Of a DNA stretch of 64,000 nucleotides, positions 35,500 through 43,770 are shown piece by piece. This stretch comes from Sphingomonas aquatilis (GTDB lineage Bacteria; Pseudomonadota; Alphaproteobacteria; Sphingomonadales; Sphingomonadaceae), in contig NZ_JACIDB010000009.1 of assembly GCF_014196115.1 (NCBI RefSeq), positions 1 through 64,000 on the forward strand. Direction: 5' to 3'. How positions within the stretch are numbered: position 1 is the first letter of the stretch; every line of letters starts with the position of its first letter. The notes under the pieces were generated by a model. It was given only the letters and a program-made list of their open reading frames with translations, was not told the origin of the DNA and ran no database searches. The position numbers and the translations under genes were made by a program.

Positions 35500-36384
35500 A
35501 TGACGCGTTTTTTCCTGGGCGTGGACGCCGGCGGCAGTCATTGCCGCAGCCGTCTGGTCGATGCGAGCGGTCGGGTGCTGGCCGAGGCGCAGGCCGGGCC
35601 CGCCAATGCCGGGTTGGGGCTAATCGCACTGCATGCGACGCTGCGCGACGTGACCGATCGGGTGGTGCGGCAGGCGGGGCTCGACGCGGCCGACGTGGCG
35701 CAGATCAGCGCGGCGATGGGCGTGGCCGGCATTTCCCGCTCCGGCGTGCGCGCGGCGCTGGAGGGGTTCGCCTTTCCCTTCGCCACCACAGTCTTCGAAA
35801 GTGATGCGGAAGTTGCGAACCTGGGGGCGCACGGCGGTGCCGATGGAGCGACCCTGATCATCGGCACGGGCAGTATCGCGCTGGTGCGCGTGAACGGCGA
35901 AACCTTCCGCATCGGCGGCTATGGCTTTCCGATATCGGACGAGGGTAGCGGTGCCGCGCTGGGTCTCAGTGCGATGCGCCATGCGATGCGGGCGCTAGAC
36001 GGCCGCACGCGCGCGACACCGTTGAGCGCGGCCGTGACCGAACGCTTCGGCCACGACACCGCCCGCGCGATCGCGTGGATGGATCAAGCGACCCCGCGCG
36101 ATTACGGCAGCTTCGCACCGCTGGTGATGGCGCATGCGGAGGCGGACGACGTGATCGCGCGGTCGATCGTCGAGGATGCCGCAGGCCATATCGAGCGTTT
36201 CATCGAGACGATCTTCGAACGCGGCGCGACCCGCTGCGCGCTGCTGGGTGGCCTGTCGCAGGCAATGCGCCCGTGGCTGCGGGCGCGGACCGTCGCACGG
36301 CTGAGCGAGCCGTTGGGGGATGCGCTGGACGGCGCGCTGTATCTGGCGGGGCTGCCCGGCTGCGCTAGGGAGGGGATGGCATGA
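35500..36384 (+). CDS. N-acetylglucosamine kinase, BadF/BadG family
   Basis: The 294-residue protein has the actin-like ATPase fold. The phosphate-1 motif is GVDAGGSHCRSRLVD at 7-21, the phosphate-2 motif region is TLIIGTGSIAL, and GGYGFPISDEGSGAALG is a segment shared with GlcNAc and glucosamine kinases. It would phosphorylate the GlcNAc released by the neighbouring GH84 enzyme. The reaction is inferred from family and context; other amino sugars are possible. Its stop overlaps the ATG of a short truncated frame. Confidence 0.88.
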   Translation: MTRFFLGVDAGGSHCRSRLVDASGRVLAEAQAGPANAGLGLIALHATLRDVTDRVVRQAGLDAADVAQISAAMGVAGISRSGVRAALEGFAFPFATTVFESDAEVANLGAHGGADGATLIIGTGSIALVRVNGETFRIGGYGFPISDEGSGAALGLSAMRHAMRALDGRTRATPLSAAVTERFGHDTARAIAWMDQATPRDYGSFAPLVMAHAEADDVIARSIVEDAAGHIERFIETIFERGATRCALLGGLSQAMRPWLRARTVARLSEPLGDALDGALYLAGLPGCAREGMA

Positions 36385-36521
36385 TCGACCGCCGCAGGGT
36401 CCTCGCCGCCGTCGCGAGCGCCGGACTGGCGCCAGTCGCAGCGCCGGTGGTTCGCGCTATCCCGTTGCCGTCGGCGCCCCCTATCCTCGCATCGAGCGCG
36501 CTGGCCGCATTGCTGGCCTAA
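36381..36521 (+). pseudogene. 46-residue remnant with a Tat-type signal
   Basis: The ATG overlaps the kinase stop as ATGA, so the peptide is in the operon position of a further gene. Residues 3-16 (DRRRVLAAVASAGL) form a twin-arginine signal followed by an AAPVVRA cleavage-like site, but the frame stops at TAA 36519-36521 right after it. Only ten bases separate this stop from the stop of the convergent PBP4 gene. It looks like the 5' end of an exported enzyme whose body was deleted. The family of the lost protein cannot be told. Confidence 0.5.
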
Positions 36522-36531
36522 GCCCCGTCGC

Positions 36532-37962
36532 TCAGTTTGCAGCGGCAATCGCTACCAAGGCTGCATCGATCGCCGCGGTCGCGCTCGCGTCCCCCGCCAT
36601 GTCGTTGGCATAGGCCGAGAAGATCAGCGTCCGCCCGCTCGCTGCCGTGAGATAGCCGGACAAGGCATTGGCTGCGTTGAGCGTCCCGGTCTTGGCAGAC
36701 AGCCGTCCCGCGAGCGGCGTGCCGACGAAGCGACGCGTCAGCGTACCATCGGTCGCCGCGACCGGCAGCGTCGCCCGCCACGCCGCGCCCCACGGCTGAG
36801 TCATCGCCCAGCTTAGCAATGCCACCGTCGCGCGCGGGGTGACGCGATTATAGTTCGACATGCCCGCCCCGTCCGCGAAGTCGAACGCCGGCGTCGCCAC
36901 GCCCGCGCGGGCCAGCGTCGCGGTGACCACGGCATGACCATCCGCGACCGACCCGCTGCGAGTCAGCCGGCGCAGCAGCAGTTCCCCGTGGAGGTTCTGG
37001 CTCGTCTTGTTGGTGCGCAGGATATCCTCGGCCAAGGGCGGCGGGGTCAGCCCAGCCAGCACCGGCAAAGTGGGCGTGCCGACATCTCCCGGCATTGCCA
37101 CGGGAGCGGGTAAGCGATGCCGCACGATAATCCGCCCCGTCACCGTCACGCCGGCCGCGCGCAACAATTGCGCGAAACGCCACGCGGCGTGATGCGCAGG
37201 ATCATCGATCCCGAGGGGGATGACGATCGGCGCATGGCCGGCGGGAACGCTGCCCGACACGTGCAAGCAATCGCTGCCGGGCATACGCTCGACCGTCAGC
37301 GTGCGCGCGCTGCCAGCGGGACCGGTCGTCGCACTATTGTCGATCTGGAAATAGCCGTCGCCCGTCGCCGTCAGCGGCGATCCTGGCGTCGTCGGCACGA
37401 CCGTAAGCGGCACGGCATTGTCGTCCAGCGTCAATGCCGACACGCCGGTGCCGTAGACGCTGTCCATGTTGTTCCAGCTCATGCCCTGCGGCCAGCGTTC
37501 GTCCGGAAAGGCGGTATCGTCGCCAACGACATCGCCGACGATCCGGGTACGCTGCGCGACCGCCGTCGCCAGCGTCGACAGGCAATCGACCCGGCAATCG
37601 GGCGCGGAGGACAGCCGCGCATCCCCATGCCCCGCCAGGATCACCGTTGGCCGTTCCGTGCCCTCCAGCCGTACCGTCGCGCCGCCGCGCATATCCGGCG
37701 CCGCCACGTCGAGCGTCGCGAAGGCGGCGGCGGTGGTGAACAGCTTGGTGTTCGACGCGGGGATGAACCGCTCGTCGGGCCGGATCGCGACGATCTCCCG
37801 CCCATCGGCATCGACCACGAGCAAACCGATGCGCGTGCCGGGCGGCGCCTTCGCCAGTGCCTCCGCCACCGCAGGCGGGGGCGTGGTTGGCGCCGGCGGA
37901 GGGGATGCCGGGGCCGCCTGTCCCGCCAGCATCAGGGGTAGGAGCAGGGCCGTACCGATCAT
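36532..37962 (-). CDS. dacB: D-Ala-D-Ala carboxypeptidase/endopeptidase, PBP4 type (S13)
   Basis: The 476-residue protein has a short signal peptide followed by a Pro-rich linker. Its three active-site motifs are SNTK at 70-73, SNYN around 365 and KTG at 424-426, with the large insertion between the first two that marks the S13 family. Such enzymes cut the D-Ala-D-Ala end and cross-links of peptidoglycan in the periplasm. It is the last gene of the minus-strand run and overlaps the lysR stop by four bases, an unusual tie between a cell-wall hydrolase and a D-amino-acid catabolic cluster. Confidence 0.92.
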   Translation of the reverse strand: MIGTALLLPLMLAGQAAPASPPPAPTTPPPAVAEALAKAPPGTRIGLLVVDADGREIVAIRPDERFIPASNTKLFTTAAAFATLDVAAPDMRGGATVRLEGTERPTVILAGHGDARLSSAPDCRVDCLSTLATAVAQRTRIVGDVVGDDTAFPDERWPQGMSWNNMDSVYGTGVSALTLDDNAVPLTVVPTTPGSPLTATGDGYFQIDNSATTGPAGSARTLTVERMPGSDCLHVSGSVPAGHAPIVIPLGIDDPAHHAAWRFAQLLRAAGVTVTGRIIVRHRLPAPVAMPGDVGTPTLPVLAGLTPPPLAEDILRTNKTSQNLHGELLLRRLTRSGSVADGHAVVTATLARAGVATPAFDFADGAGMSNYNRVTPRATVALLSWAMTQPWGAAWRATLPVAATDGTLTRRFVGTPLAGRLSAKTGTLNAANALSGYLTAASGRTLIFSAYANDMAGDASATAAIDAALVAIAAAN

Positions 37963-38843
37963 CGACGTTCGATTTCCTCGCTCAACAGGGTCAGGAACTC
38001 GGCGGCCAGCGCCGATGGCGGGCGGTCGAGCAGGTGGATCGCATGGACATCGAACGTCACCGACGGGCGCAGCGGACGCATCGACAGGCCCTGGCTGATC
38101 GATGCCGCTGCGGTGAAATTATCGACGATCGCCACGCCCACCCCCGCCTGCACCAGAGCGGCGGCGATATAGAAGGTCCGCGCGACGGCGACCTCGTTCA
38201 GCGCAAGACCCAGGCGGTCGATCTCATCGCCGAACAGCTTGCCGATCGGGCCGCTACCCTTCATCGAAATGATCGGCTGATCGACCAGTTGCGACAATTC
38301 GATCCGGGCTGGCGCATCGGGTATGGTCTGTTCGCGATACAGCACCACGAGTTCCCCTTCGCCCAGCCAGCTACGTGACAAAGCGACCCCGCGCGGCGGC
38401 TCGCTCGCGATGGCAATGTCGCTTTCGCGCTCGTACAATTTGCGCAACAAGTCGTCGTGGTGGACGGTCTGCAAATCGAAACTGACGTCGGGGTGGCGGG
38501 TCAGAAATCGCGCGACCGCATCGGGTAGGACGCTGAGCGCCAGGCTGGGCAGCGCGGAAATGCGCAGCGTCGTACCCGCACCGACGCGCAGGTTGCGGCC
38601 CGCTTCGCGCAGCGCGCGGACGCGTTCCTGAATGTCGGCGACATCGGCGAACAGGGCGTGCGCGTCTTCGGTCGGCAGCAGCCGGCCGTTGGAGCGCTGA
38701 AATAGCTCGAACCCCAACAGGCTTTCGGCATGCCGCAGCGTCTTCGAGACCGACGGCTGCGACACGTTGAGCGCGCGCGCCGCGGCCGAGACGGAGCCGT
38801 TGACGTAGACGGCGTGGAAGATCTCGATGTGGCGCAGGTTCAT
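37959..38843 (-). CDS. LysR-family transcriptional regulator
   Basis: The 294-residue regulator has an N-terminal winged helix (residues 1-60; ARALNVSQPSVSKTLRHAE is the recognition region) and a periplasmic-binding-protein-like effector domain. It lies inside the seven-gene run, between the symporter (25 bases upstream) and dacB, so it probably governs that run. Glutamate or an N-acylated D-amino acid is a plausible effector, by context only. The frame is open to 38921, but MNLRHIEIF at 38843 is the standard LysR beginning. Confidence 0.92.
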   Translation of the reverse strand: MNLRHIEIFHAVYVNGSVSAAARALNVSQPSVSKTLRHAESLLGFELFQRSNGRLLPTEDAHALFADVADIQERVRALREAGRNLRVGAGTTLRISALPSLALSVLPDAVARFLTRHPDVSFDLQTVHHDDLLRKLYERESDIAIASEPPRGVALSRSWLGEGELVVLYREQTIPDAPARIELSQLVDQPIISMKGSGPIGKLFGDEIDRLGLALNEVAVARTFYIAAALVQAGVGVAIVDNFTAAASISQGLSMRPLRPSVTFDVHAIHLLDRPPSALAAEFLTLLSEEIERR

Positions 38844-38868
38844 GGACAGCAGCGTAGCGAAGCCGAGG

Positions 38869-40134
38869 CTATTCGGCCACCGGCCCGCCGAACCGCGCGG
38901 CATCCAACGCCCCTTCGCCACGCGCGACCAGCGTCGCCACCGTCAGATTGGCGGAGGCGGAGGGGACGGTGCGCGTCATGTCGAGCAGGCGGTCGAAGGG
39001 CAGCACCAGCCCGATGACCAGCGCGGTCTGCTCCGTGCTGACGCCCACTGCCGACAGCATCGCCGCCAGCATGAACAGCGAGGCGGACGGTACGGGTGCA
39101 GTGCCGAACGCGGCCAGGGCGCCGGTCAGCAGCATGGTGACGAGCATCGTCGCGTCGGGAACGATGCCCAGCGCCTGCAACGCGAACTGGCCGAGCAGCC
39201 CGACATACATGGCCGTCCCGTCCTTGCCGATCGACGCGCCGAGCGGCAGGACGGTGGAGGCGACTGCACGCGAAACGCCCAGATTGTCCTGCGCGACCCG
39301 TAGCGCGACGGGCAGCGTCGCCGATGACGATGCCGTCGAGAAGGCGACGATTAGCGCGTCGACGATCCCCTTGAAGAACCGCGTCACCGGCAGGCGCGCG
39401 ACGAAGCGGATCAGCCCGGCGTGTACCACCAGCATCTGGACGAGCGAGGCGAGCACCACGGCCAGCGCCAGCCAGCCGACATGGACGAACACGCCCGCGC
39501 CATTGACCGCGACCGCCTGGGCGATCAGCGCCAAGACGCCGAACGGGGTCGCCTCCATCACCAACCGGACGATCTGCAACAGCACAGCCGACAAGCCCTG
39601 TAGCAGTGCCGCGACCGGCTTGCCCGCCTCACCCGCCAGGATGGTCCCCGTGCCCAGCAGCACCGCGACGAAGATGATCGCAAGCATGTCGCCACGGACC
39701 AGCGCCTCGACGATGTTGAGCGGCACGATCGACAGCAGCTGATCGGCCGGCGTCACCGCGGCGCCCAGCACATGCGGCACGACGCCGCCCAGCGACATGG
39801 CCGCACCGGGGCGCAGGATCAGCCCTGCGGCCATGCCGATCGATACCGAAACCAGCGTGGTGGCCGCGAACAGGCCCACGGTGCGCAGGCCGATCGACCC
39901 CAGCCGTCGCGGATCACCCAGCGTGGCGATCCCCGCCGCGATGGTGACCAGCACCACCGGCACCACCAGCATCTTGATCAGCCGCACGAACAGATCGCCG
40001 ATCAGCTGGATCGCACCCGCCGCCTCGGGCCACAGCAGCCCGAGCGCGACGCCCAGGATCAACCCGCCGACCACCCGCTGCCACAGCGGAATGGCGAACC
40101 AGCCCCGGATCAGGCGCAAGCGGGTGAGCCCCAA
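38869..40134 (-). CDS. Glutamate/dicarboxylate:cation symporter (DAACS family)
   Basis: The protein has about 421 residues and eight hydrophobic helices plus re-entrant loops. The serine-rich loop STASSSATLPV and the GKDGTAMYVGLLGQF segment are the hairpin motifs that bind substrate and cations in GltP/DctA carriers. No ATG lies near the expected start. TTG at 40134 (used here) or TTG at 40119 gives a normal N-terminus, and a CTG overlapping the dgcA stop at 40113 is also conceivable. It overlaps the epimerase gene and probably imports glutamate, perhaps the D form, or an N-acetylated derivative. Confidence 0.87.
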   Translation of the reverse strand: MGLTRLRLIRGWFAIPLWQRVVGGLILGVALGLLWPEAAGAIQLIGDLFVRLIKMLVVPVVLVTIAAGIATLGDPRRLGSIGLRTVGLFAATTLVSVSIGMAAGLILRPGAAMSLGGVVPHVLGAAVTPADQLLSIVPLNIVEALVRGDMLAIIFVAVLLGTGTILAGEAGKPVAALLQGLSAVLLQIVRLVMEATPFGVLALIAQAVAVNGAGVFVHVGWLALAVVLASLVQMLVVHAGLIRFVARLPVTRFFKGIVDALIVAFSTASSSATLPVALRVAQDNLGVSRAVASTVLPLGASIGKDGTAMYVGLLGQFALQALGIVPDATMLVTMLLTGALAAFGTAPVPSASLFMLAAMLSAVGVSTEQTALVIGLVLPFDRLLDMTRTVPSASANLTVATLVARGEGALDAARFGGPVAE

Positions 40135-41108
40135 AAGCCAGGCGCCGGTGCGGACAGGATGCCGTCGTGATCGCGCGCGCCGCCGTCGCGATCCTGCGCC
40201 AGCCACAGCGGACCGTCGAGATCGACGAAGTCCGCGCCATTCGCAACCAGCATCGCCGGTGCGATCCCCAGCGACGAACACACCATACAGCCCACCATCA
40301 CCCCGAACCCCCGTTCCCGCGCCTCACCGGCCAGCGCCAGGGCTTCGGTCAAGCCGCCCGTCTTGTCGAGCTTGACGTTCACATGGCTGTAGCGGCCGGC
40401 CAGCCGATCGAGATCGTCGCGGGTGTGCAATGCTTCGTCCGCACAGATCGGGATCGCGCCGGCCAGGGCCGCCAGCCCCTCGTCGTCATCCGCCGGAACA
40501 GGCTGTTCGAGCAGATCGACCCGCTGCGCGCGCAGCAGGGGCAGATAGGCGGCGATGTCCTCCACCCGCCAGCTTTCATTGGGGTCGACGATCAGCCGGG
40601 GCGCGGGCGCAGCGGCGCGGACGGCCGCGATCTGGGCTGCGGCCTCCTCGCGGTTCACCTTGATCTTTAGCAGCGGCACGTGCGCCACCGTCGTCGCGAT
40701 GGTGGCCATTGCCTCGGGCGTATCGATGCCGATCGTGATCGCGGATGGCAGCGCCGAGGCGCGCGGCACGCTCGCCAGCGCGGCGACGTCGGTACGGCCG
40801 ATCCGCGCCTCCAGGTCCCATAGAGCGCAGTCGACCGCATTGCGCGCGGCACCCGGCGGCATCGCCTGGGCAAGATCCTGCCGTGATCCGCCGGCTTCGA
40901 TCAGCGCGCGGACGGCGTTGATCGCGGCGATCGCGCCATCGATCGTTTCGCCATAGCGGGGATACGGGACGCCTTCTCCCCATCCGCGCACGTCGCCGTC
41001 CGTGATCGTGACCGTCACCACATCGGCCGCCGTCTTCACGCCGCGGGCGATGCGGAACGGCGTCCTCAGTGGGAAGCGGTCATGGCGAACGGTGAGGGTG
41101 CGGCGCAT
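40110..41108 (-). CDS. dgcA: Enolase-superfamily epimerase (DgcA / L-Ala-D/L-Glu epimerase type)
   Basis: The 332-residue protein has the muconate-lactonising subgroup active site: KIKVN (first lysine), metal ligands in VDPNES, LLEQP and ADEAL, and the second lysine in NVKLDKTGG. The C-terminal DLDGP motif marks dipeptide epimerases. Paired with the DUF1611 gene it matches the reported DgcN-DgcA route, in which DgcA racemises N-acetyl-D-glutamate to the L form. The alternative is L-Ala-D/L-Glu epimerase of muropeptide breakdown. Both act on D-glutamate units. It overlaps the DUF1611 gene by 43 bases. Confidence 0.87.
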   Translation of the reverse strand: MRRTLTVRHDRFPLRTPFRIARGVKTAADVVTVTITDGDVRGWGEGVPYPRYGETIDGAIAAINAVRALIEAGGSRQDLAQAMPPGAARNAVDCALWDLEARIGRTDVAALASVPRASALPSAITIGIDTPEAMATIATTVAHVPLLKIKVNREEAAAQIAAVRAAAPAPRLIVDPNESWRVEDIAAYLPLLRAQRVDLLEQPVPADDDEGLAALAGAIPICADEALHTRDDLDRLAGRYSHVNVKLDKTGGLTEALALAGEARERGFGVMVGCMVCSSLGIAPAMLVANGADFVDLDGPLWLAQDRDGGARDHDGILSAPAPGFWGSPACA

Positions 41109-42112
41109 GATGTCTCCAGCAGCAGGTCGATGATCGCCTCCGACCCGAAGCGATAGGGGTCGGTGCAGGGCAGGCCCAGTGCATCTTCGGCCTCGCGGCA
41201 CATCCGGCGGGCGGTCAGCTCGTCGAGCTTCGCCGTGTTGAGCGCCACGCCGACGCCGCGGACGTTCGGGCTGGTCAGCCGGGCGACGCGCAGGTTCGCG
41301 TCCAGGCATTCGGCAAGACCCGGCATCGGGCAATGCGGCAGGCCGCGCATGTGCGGGCGCAGCGGATCGTGGCACAGCACCAGCGCGGCCGGCTGCGCGC
41401 CGTGCAACAGCCCGGTCGACACGCCGGCGAAGGCCGGGTGGAACAGCGATCCCTGCCCTTCGATCAGGTCCCAGCCATCGTCCTCGCGTGCCGGGGCGAG
41501 CGTTTCGATGGCGCCCGCGATGAAATCGGCGACGACGGCGTCGAGCGGTACGCCCTCGCCCGCGATCAGGATGCCGGTCTGGCCGGTAGCACGGAAATCG
41601 GCTGTGACGCCGCGCGCCCGCAGGGCGTCGCGCAGGCCGAGCGTCGCGTACATCTTCCCGACCGAACAATCCGTGCCCACGGTGAGCAATCGGTTGCCCG
41701 CACGCCGACGACCATTGCCGACGGGAAGGCCCGCGGGCGCGTCGCGCACGTCGAACAATTCGACCCCCGCCGCCTTCGCCGCCTCGACCAGTTCCGGCAC
41801 GTCGCGCAGCCGCTCGTGCAGGCCGCAAGCGACGTTCAGCCCGGCCCGGATCGCGGCGAGCGCGTCGCCGATCATCCAGCCGGGAAAGCGTCCGCCGGGA
41901 TTGGCGATGCCGAGCACCAGCGTCCGCGCGCCCGCGGCACGGGCGGTGTCCGCATTCATCTGCGGGAGACCTAGCGTGAAGGGGCAATCGCTGTGCCGCC
42001 ATTCGCCGACGCAATCCGCCCCGCGAAAGGCGGCGAGCCCGCGGGAGGTTTTGAGGCCGATCTCGTCATCCGAATGGCCGAGATAGAGCAGATAGGGAGC
42101 GGGAATGGTCAT
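41066..42112 (-). CDS. dgcN: DUF1611 protein, DgcN-type N-acetyltransferase
   Basis: The 348-residue protein belongs to DUF1611. An N-terminal Rossmann-like part contains IANPGGRFPGWM. A C-terminal P-loop-like domain follows with VGTDCSVGKMYATL and the conserved EGQGSLFHPAFAGVS. DgcN proteins acetylate D-glutamate at the amino group as the first step of D-glutamate use in marine proteobacteria and haloarchaea. Older annotations call the family NAD-dependent epimerase. The partner gene follows with a 43-base overlap. Activity here is inferred from family and pairing. Confidence 0.85.
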   Translation of the reverse strand: MTIPAPYLLYLGHSDDEIGLKTSRGLAAFRGADCVGEWRHSDCPFTLGLPQMNADTARAAGARTLVLGIANPGGRFPGWMIGDALAAIRAGLNVACGLHERLRDVPELVEAAKAAGVELFDVRDAPAGLPVGNGRRRAGNRLLTVGTDCSVGKMYATLGLRDALRARGVTADFRATGQTGILIAGEGVPLDAVVADFIAGAIETLAPAREDDGWDLIEGQGSLFHPAFAGVSTGLLHGAQPAALVLCHDPLRPHMRGLPHCPMPGLAECLDANLRVARLTSPNVRGVGVALNTAKLDELTARRMCREAEDALGLPCTDPYRFGSEAIIDLLLETSCAAPSPFAMTASH

Positions 42113-42183
42113 GATGCCAGCATGATAGAGGGGGGATCGCCGATGGTGCCAATCGCGCTCGCGGCGCTGCCTATAACGTTCGG

Positions 42184-43770
42184 CTATTGGTCGCAGCCCG
42201 CGGGACGGGGGCGGAGCAGCGCCCGTCCGGCAGCGGCCCCGGTCGCCGTGCCATCGGTCAGCGCGCGCCGGCCGTTGACGAACAACGCGACGACGCCGAC
42301 GCTCGTTTCGCGGGGATGCAAATAGTCGGCGCGCGGTGCATAGCTTTTGGGGTCGAGCACCACGACATCCGCATAATAGCCCGGCTGAAGATACCCGCGC
42401 TGCGGGATACGGTACATGTCCGCGGTCGCGCCGGTAGAGCGGCGGATGAACTGCCGCAGCGTGATGACCTTCCGGTCGACGACATAGGTTCGATACAGCC
42501 GGGGGAAGGTCGCATATTGGCGCGGGTGCCCGTCCGATCCGTCCGACGATGTCACGACCCAGGGCTGCTTCATGATCAGGTCGACGTCGCGGTCGATCAT
42601 GTTGAAGCTGGCGACGTCGGACCCCGCCGGGCCGTCACCTGCCGCATTCGGCGTGCGGAGGATTCGGATCGCCGCGTCGATCGCGGAGAGTTGCCACGTC
42701 GTCGCCATCTCGGCGAGCGTCTTGCCGGTCCACGGCTGGCCCTGTGCGGTGAGCAGCAGCGCCCCCGCCCCGCCCCGGCGGCGCAGATTGTCCGCCATCG
42801 CCGACGTCAGCCGCGCCATCGTCGCCGGATCGTCGAAGCGCGCGAGCAGCCGCTTATAACCACCGTCCATCGCCCAGCCCGGCACCAGCGCGGCATCGAC
42901 GCTCGATCCCGAGGCGAGCCACGGATATTGGTCGGCCGTCACGACCTGCCCCGCGCGCCGCGCTGCCTCGATCGAGGCGTTTAGCGCGGGCGCCTGCCCC
43001 TGAACGGGCACGCCCAGCGCCTTCAGATGCGCGAAATGCACCGGCGTGCCGGCGCTCTTCCCGATCGCGATCGCCTCGCGCGTCGAGGCGAGCAGGCCGA
43101 TCGAGTAGTTGGATTCGTCGCGCTGGTGCGTGTCGTACATCCCGCCGCGCTTGCCCGATTCGCTGGCGACGGCCGCCACCTCGTCGGTCTTGGCGAAGCT
43201 TTGAGGTGCATAGAACAGGCCGGTGGACAGACCATAGGCCCCTTCGCACATTCCTTTGGCGGCGAGGCGCCGTTCCTCCGCCAGTTCGGCCGGAGTGGGT
43301 GCGCGGGCGTCCTGCCCCAGCACATGCGTGCGGATCGCGCCGAAGCCGACGAAGGGCACAATATTGGTGCCGATCCCACTCGCCTCCAGCGCGTGTGCAT
43401 CCTTGGCGACCTCGTACGTGCCATAGCCGTCGACGCCGATCACGACCGTGGAGACACCCTGCGTCAGCCACGGCAGGTTGAGACGCGCCTTGGGATCGGG
43501 CGAGCGGATGTAGCTGTCGGGATGGGTGTGCGCATCGATCAAGCCTGGCGCGACGATCATCCCCCGCCCATCGATCACCTCGCCCGCGGCGGTGCCGCGC
43601 GGTCGCCCGACATAGACGATGCGGTCGCCGGTCAGCTCGACATCACCGACGAAGGGCGCACTTTCCTCCCCCGTATAGATGGTGCCGCCGTGGATCACGA
43701 CATCGACGCGCGGGTTGCTCGCCGAGGTGGCAATGCACCAGACGAGAGCGGTCAGGGCGAGGCGCGTCAT
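42184..43770 (-). CDS. Secreted N-acyl-D-amino-acid deacylase (D-aminoacylase)
   Basis: The 528-residue amidohydrolase has a short signal peptide (LALTALVWCIATSAS). The metal site begins with HTHPD in LIDAHTHPDSY, and further ligands lie in VHFAHLK and the C-terminal SSDGSDGHPRQYATFPRL, a strong signature of D-aminoacylases. These enzymes release free D-amino acids from N-acylated forms. Its start overlaps the stop of the upstream penicillin acylase (ATGA), and dgcN begins 71 bases later, so released D-glutamate could feed straight into the next steps. The name is firm for the family, less so for the exact substrate. Confidence 0.88.
   Translation of the reverse strand: MTRLALTALVWCIATSASNPRVDVVIHGGTIYTGEESAPFVGDVELTGDRIVYVGRPRGTAAGEVIDGRGMIVAPGLIDAHTHPDSYIRSPDPKARLNLPWLTQGVSTVVIGVDGYGTYEVAKDAHALEASGIGTNIVPFVGFGAIRTHVLGQDARAPTPAELAEERRLAAKGMCEGAYGLSTGLFYAPQSFAKTDEVAAVASESGKRGGMYDTHQRDESNYSIGLLASTREAIAIGKSAGTPVHFAHLKALGVPVQGQAPALNASIEAARRAGQVVTADQYPWLASGSSVDAALVPGWAMDGGYKRLLARFDDPATMARLTSAMADNLRRRGGAGALLLTAQGQPWTGKTLAEMATTWQLSAIDAAIRILRTPNAAGDGPAGSDVASFNMIDRDVDLIMKQPWVVTSSDGSDGHPRQYATFPRLYRTYVVDRKVITLRQFIRRSTGATADMYRIPQRGYLQPGYYADVVVLDPKSYAPRADYLHPRETSVGVVALFVNGRRALTDGTATGAAAGRALLRPRPAGCDQ

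Noticed and set aside
37857..38378. Plus-strand frame across the dacB-lysR junction
   Set aside because: Antisense to two certain genes and without recognisable features.
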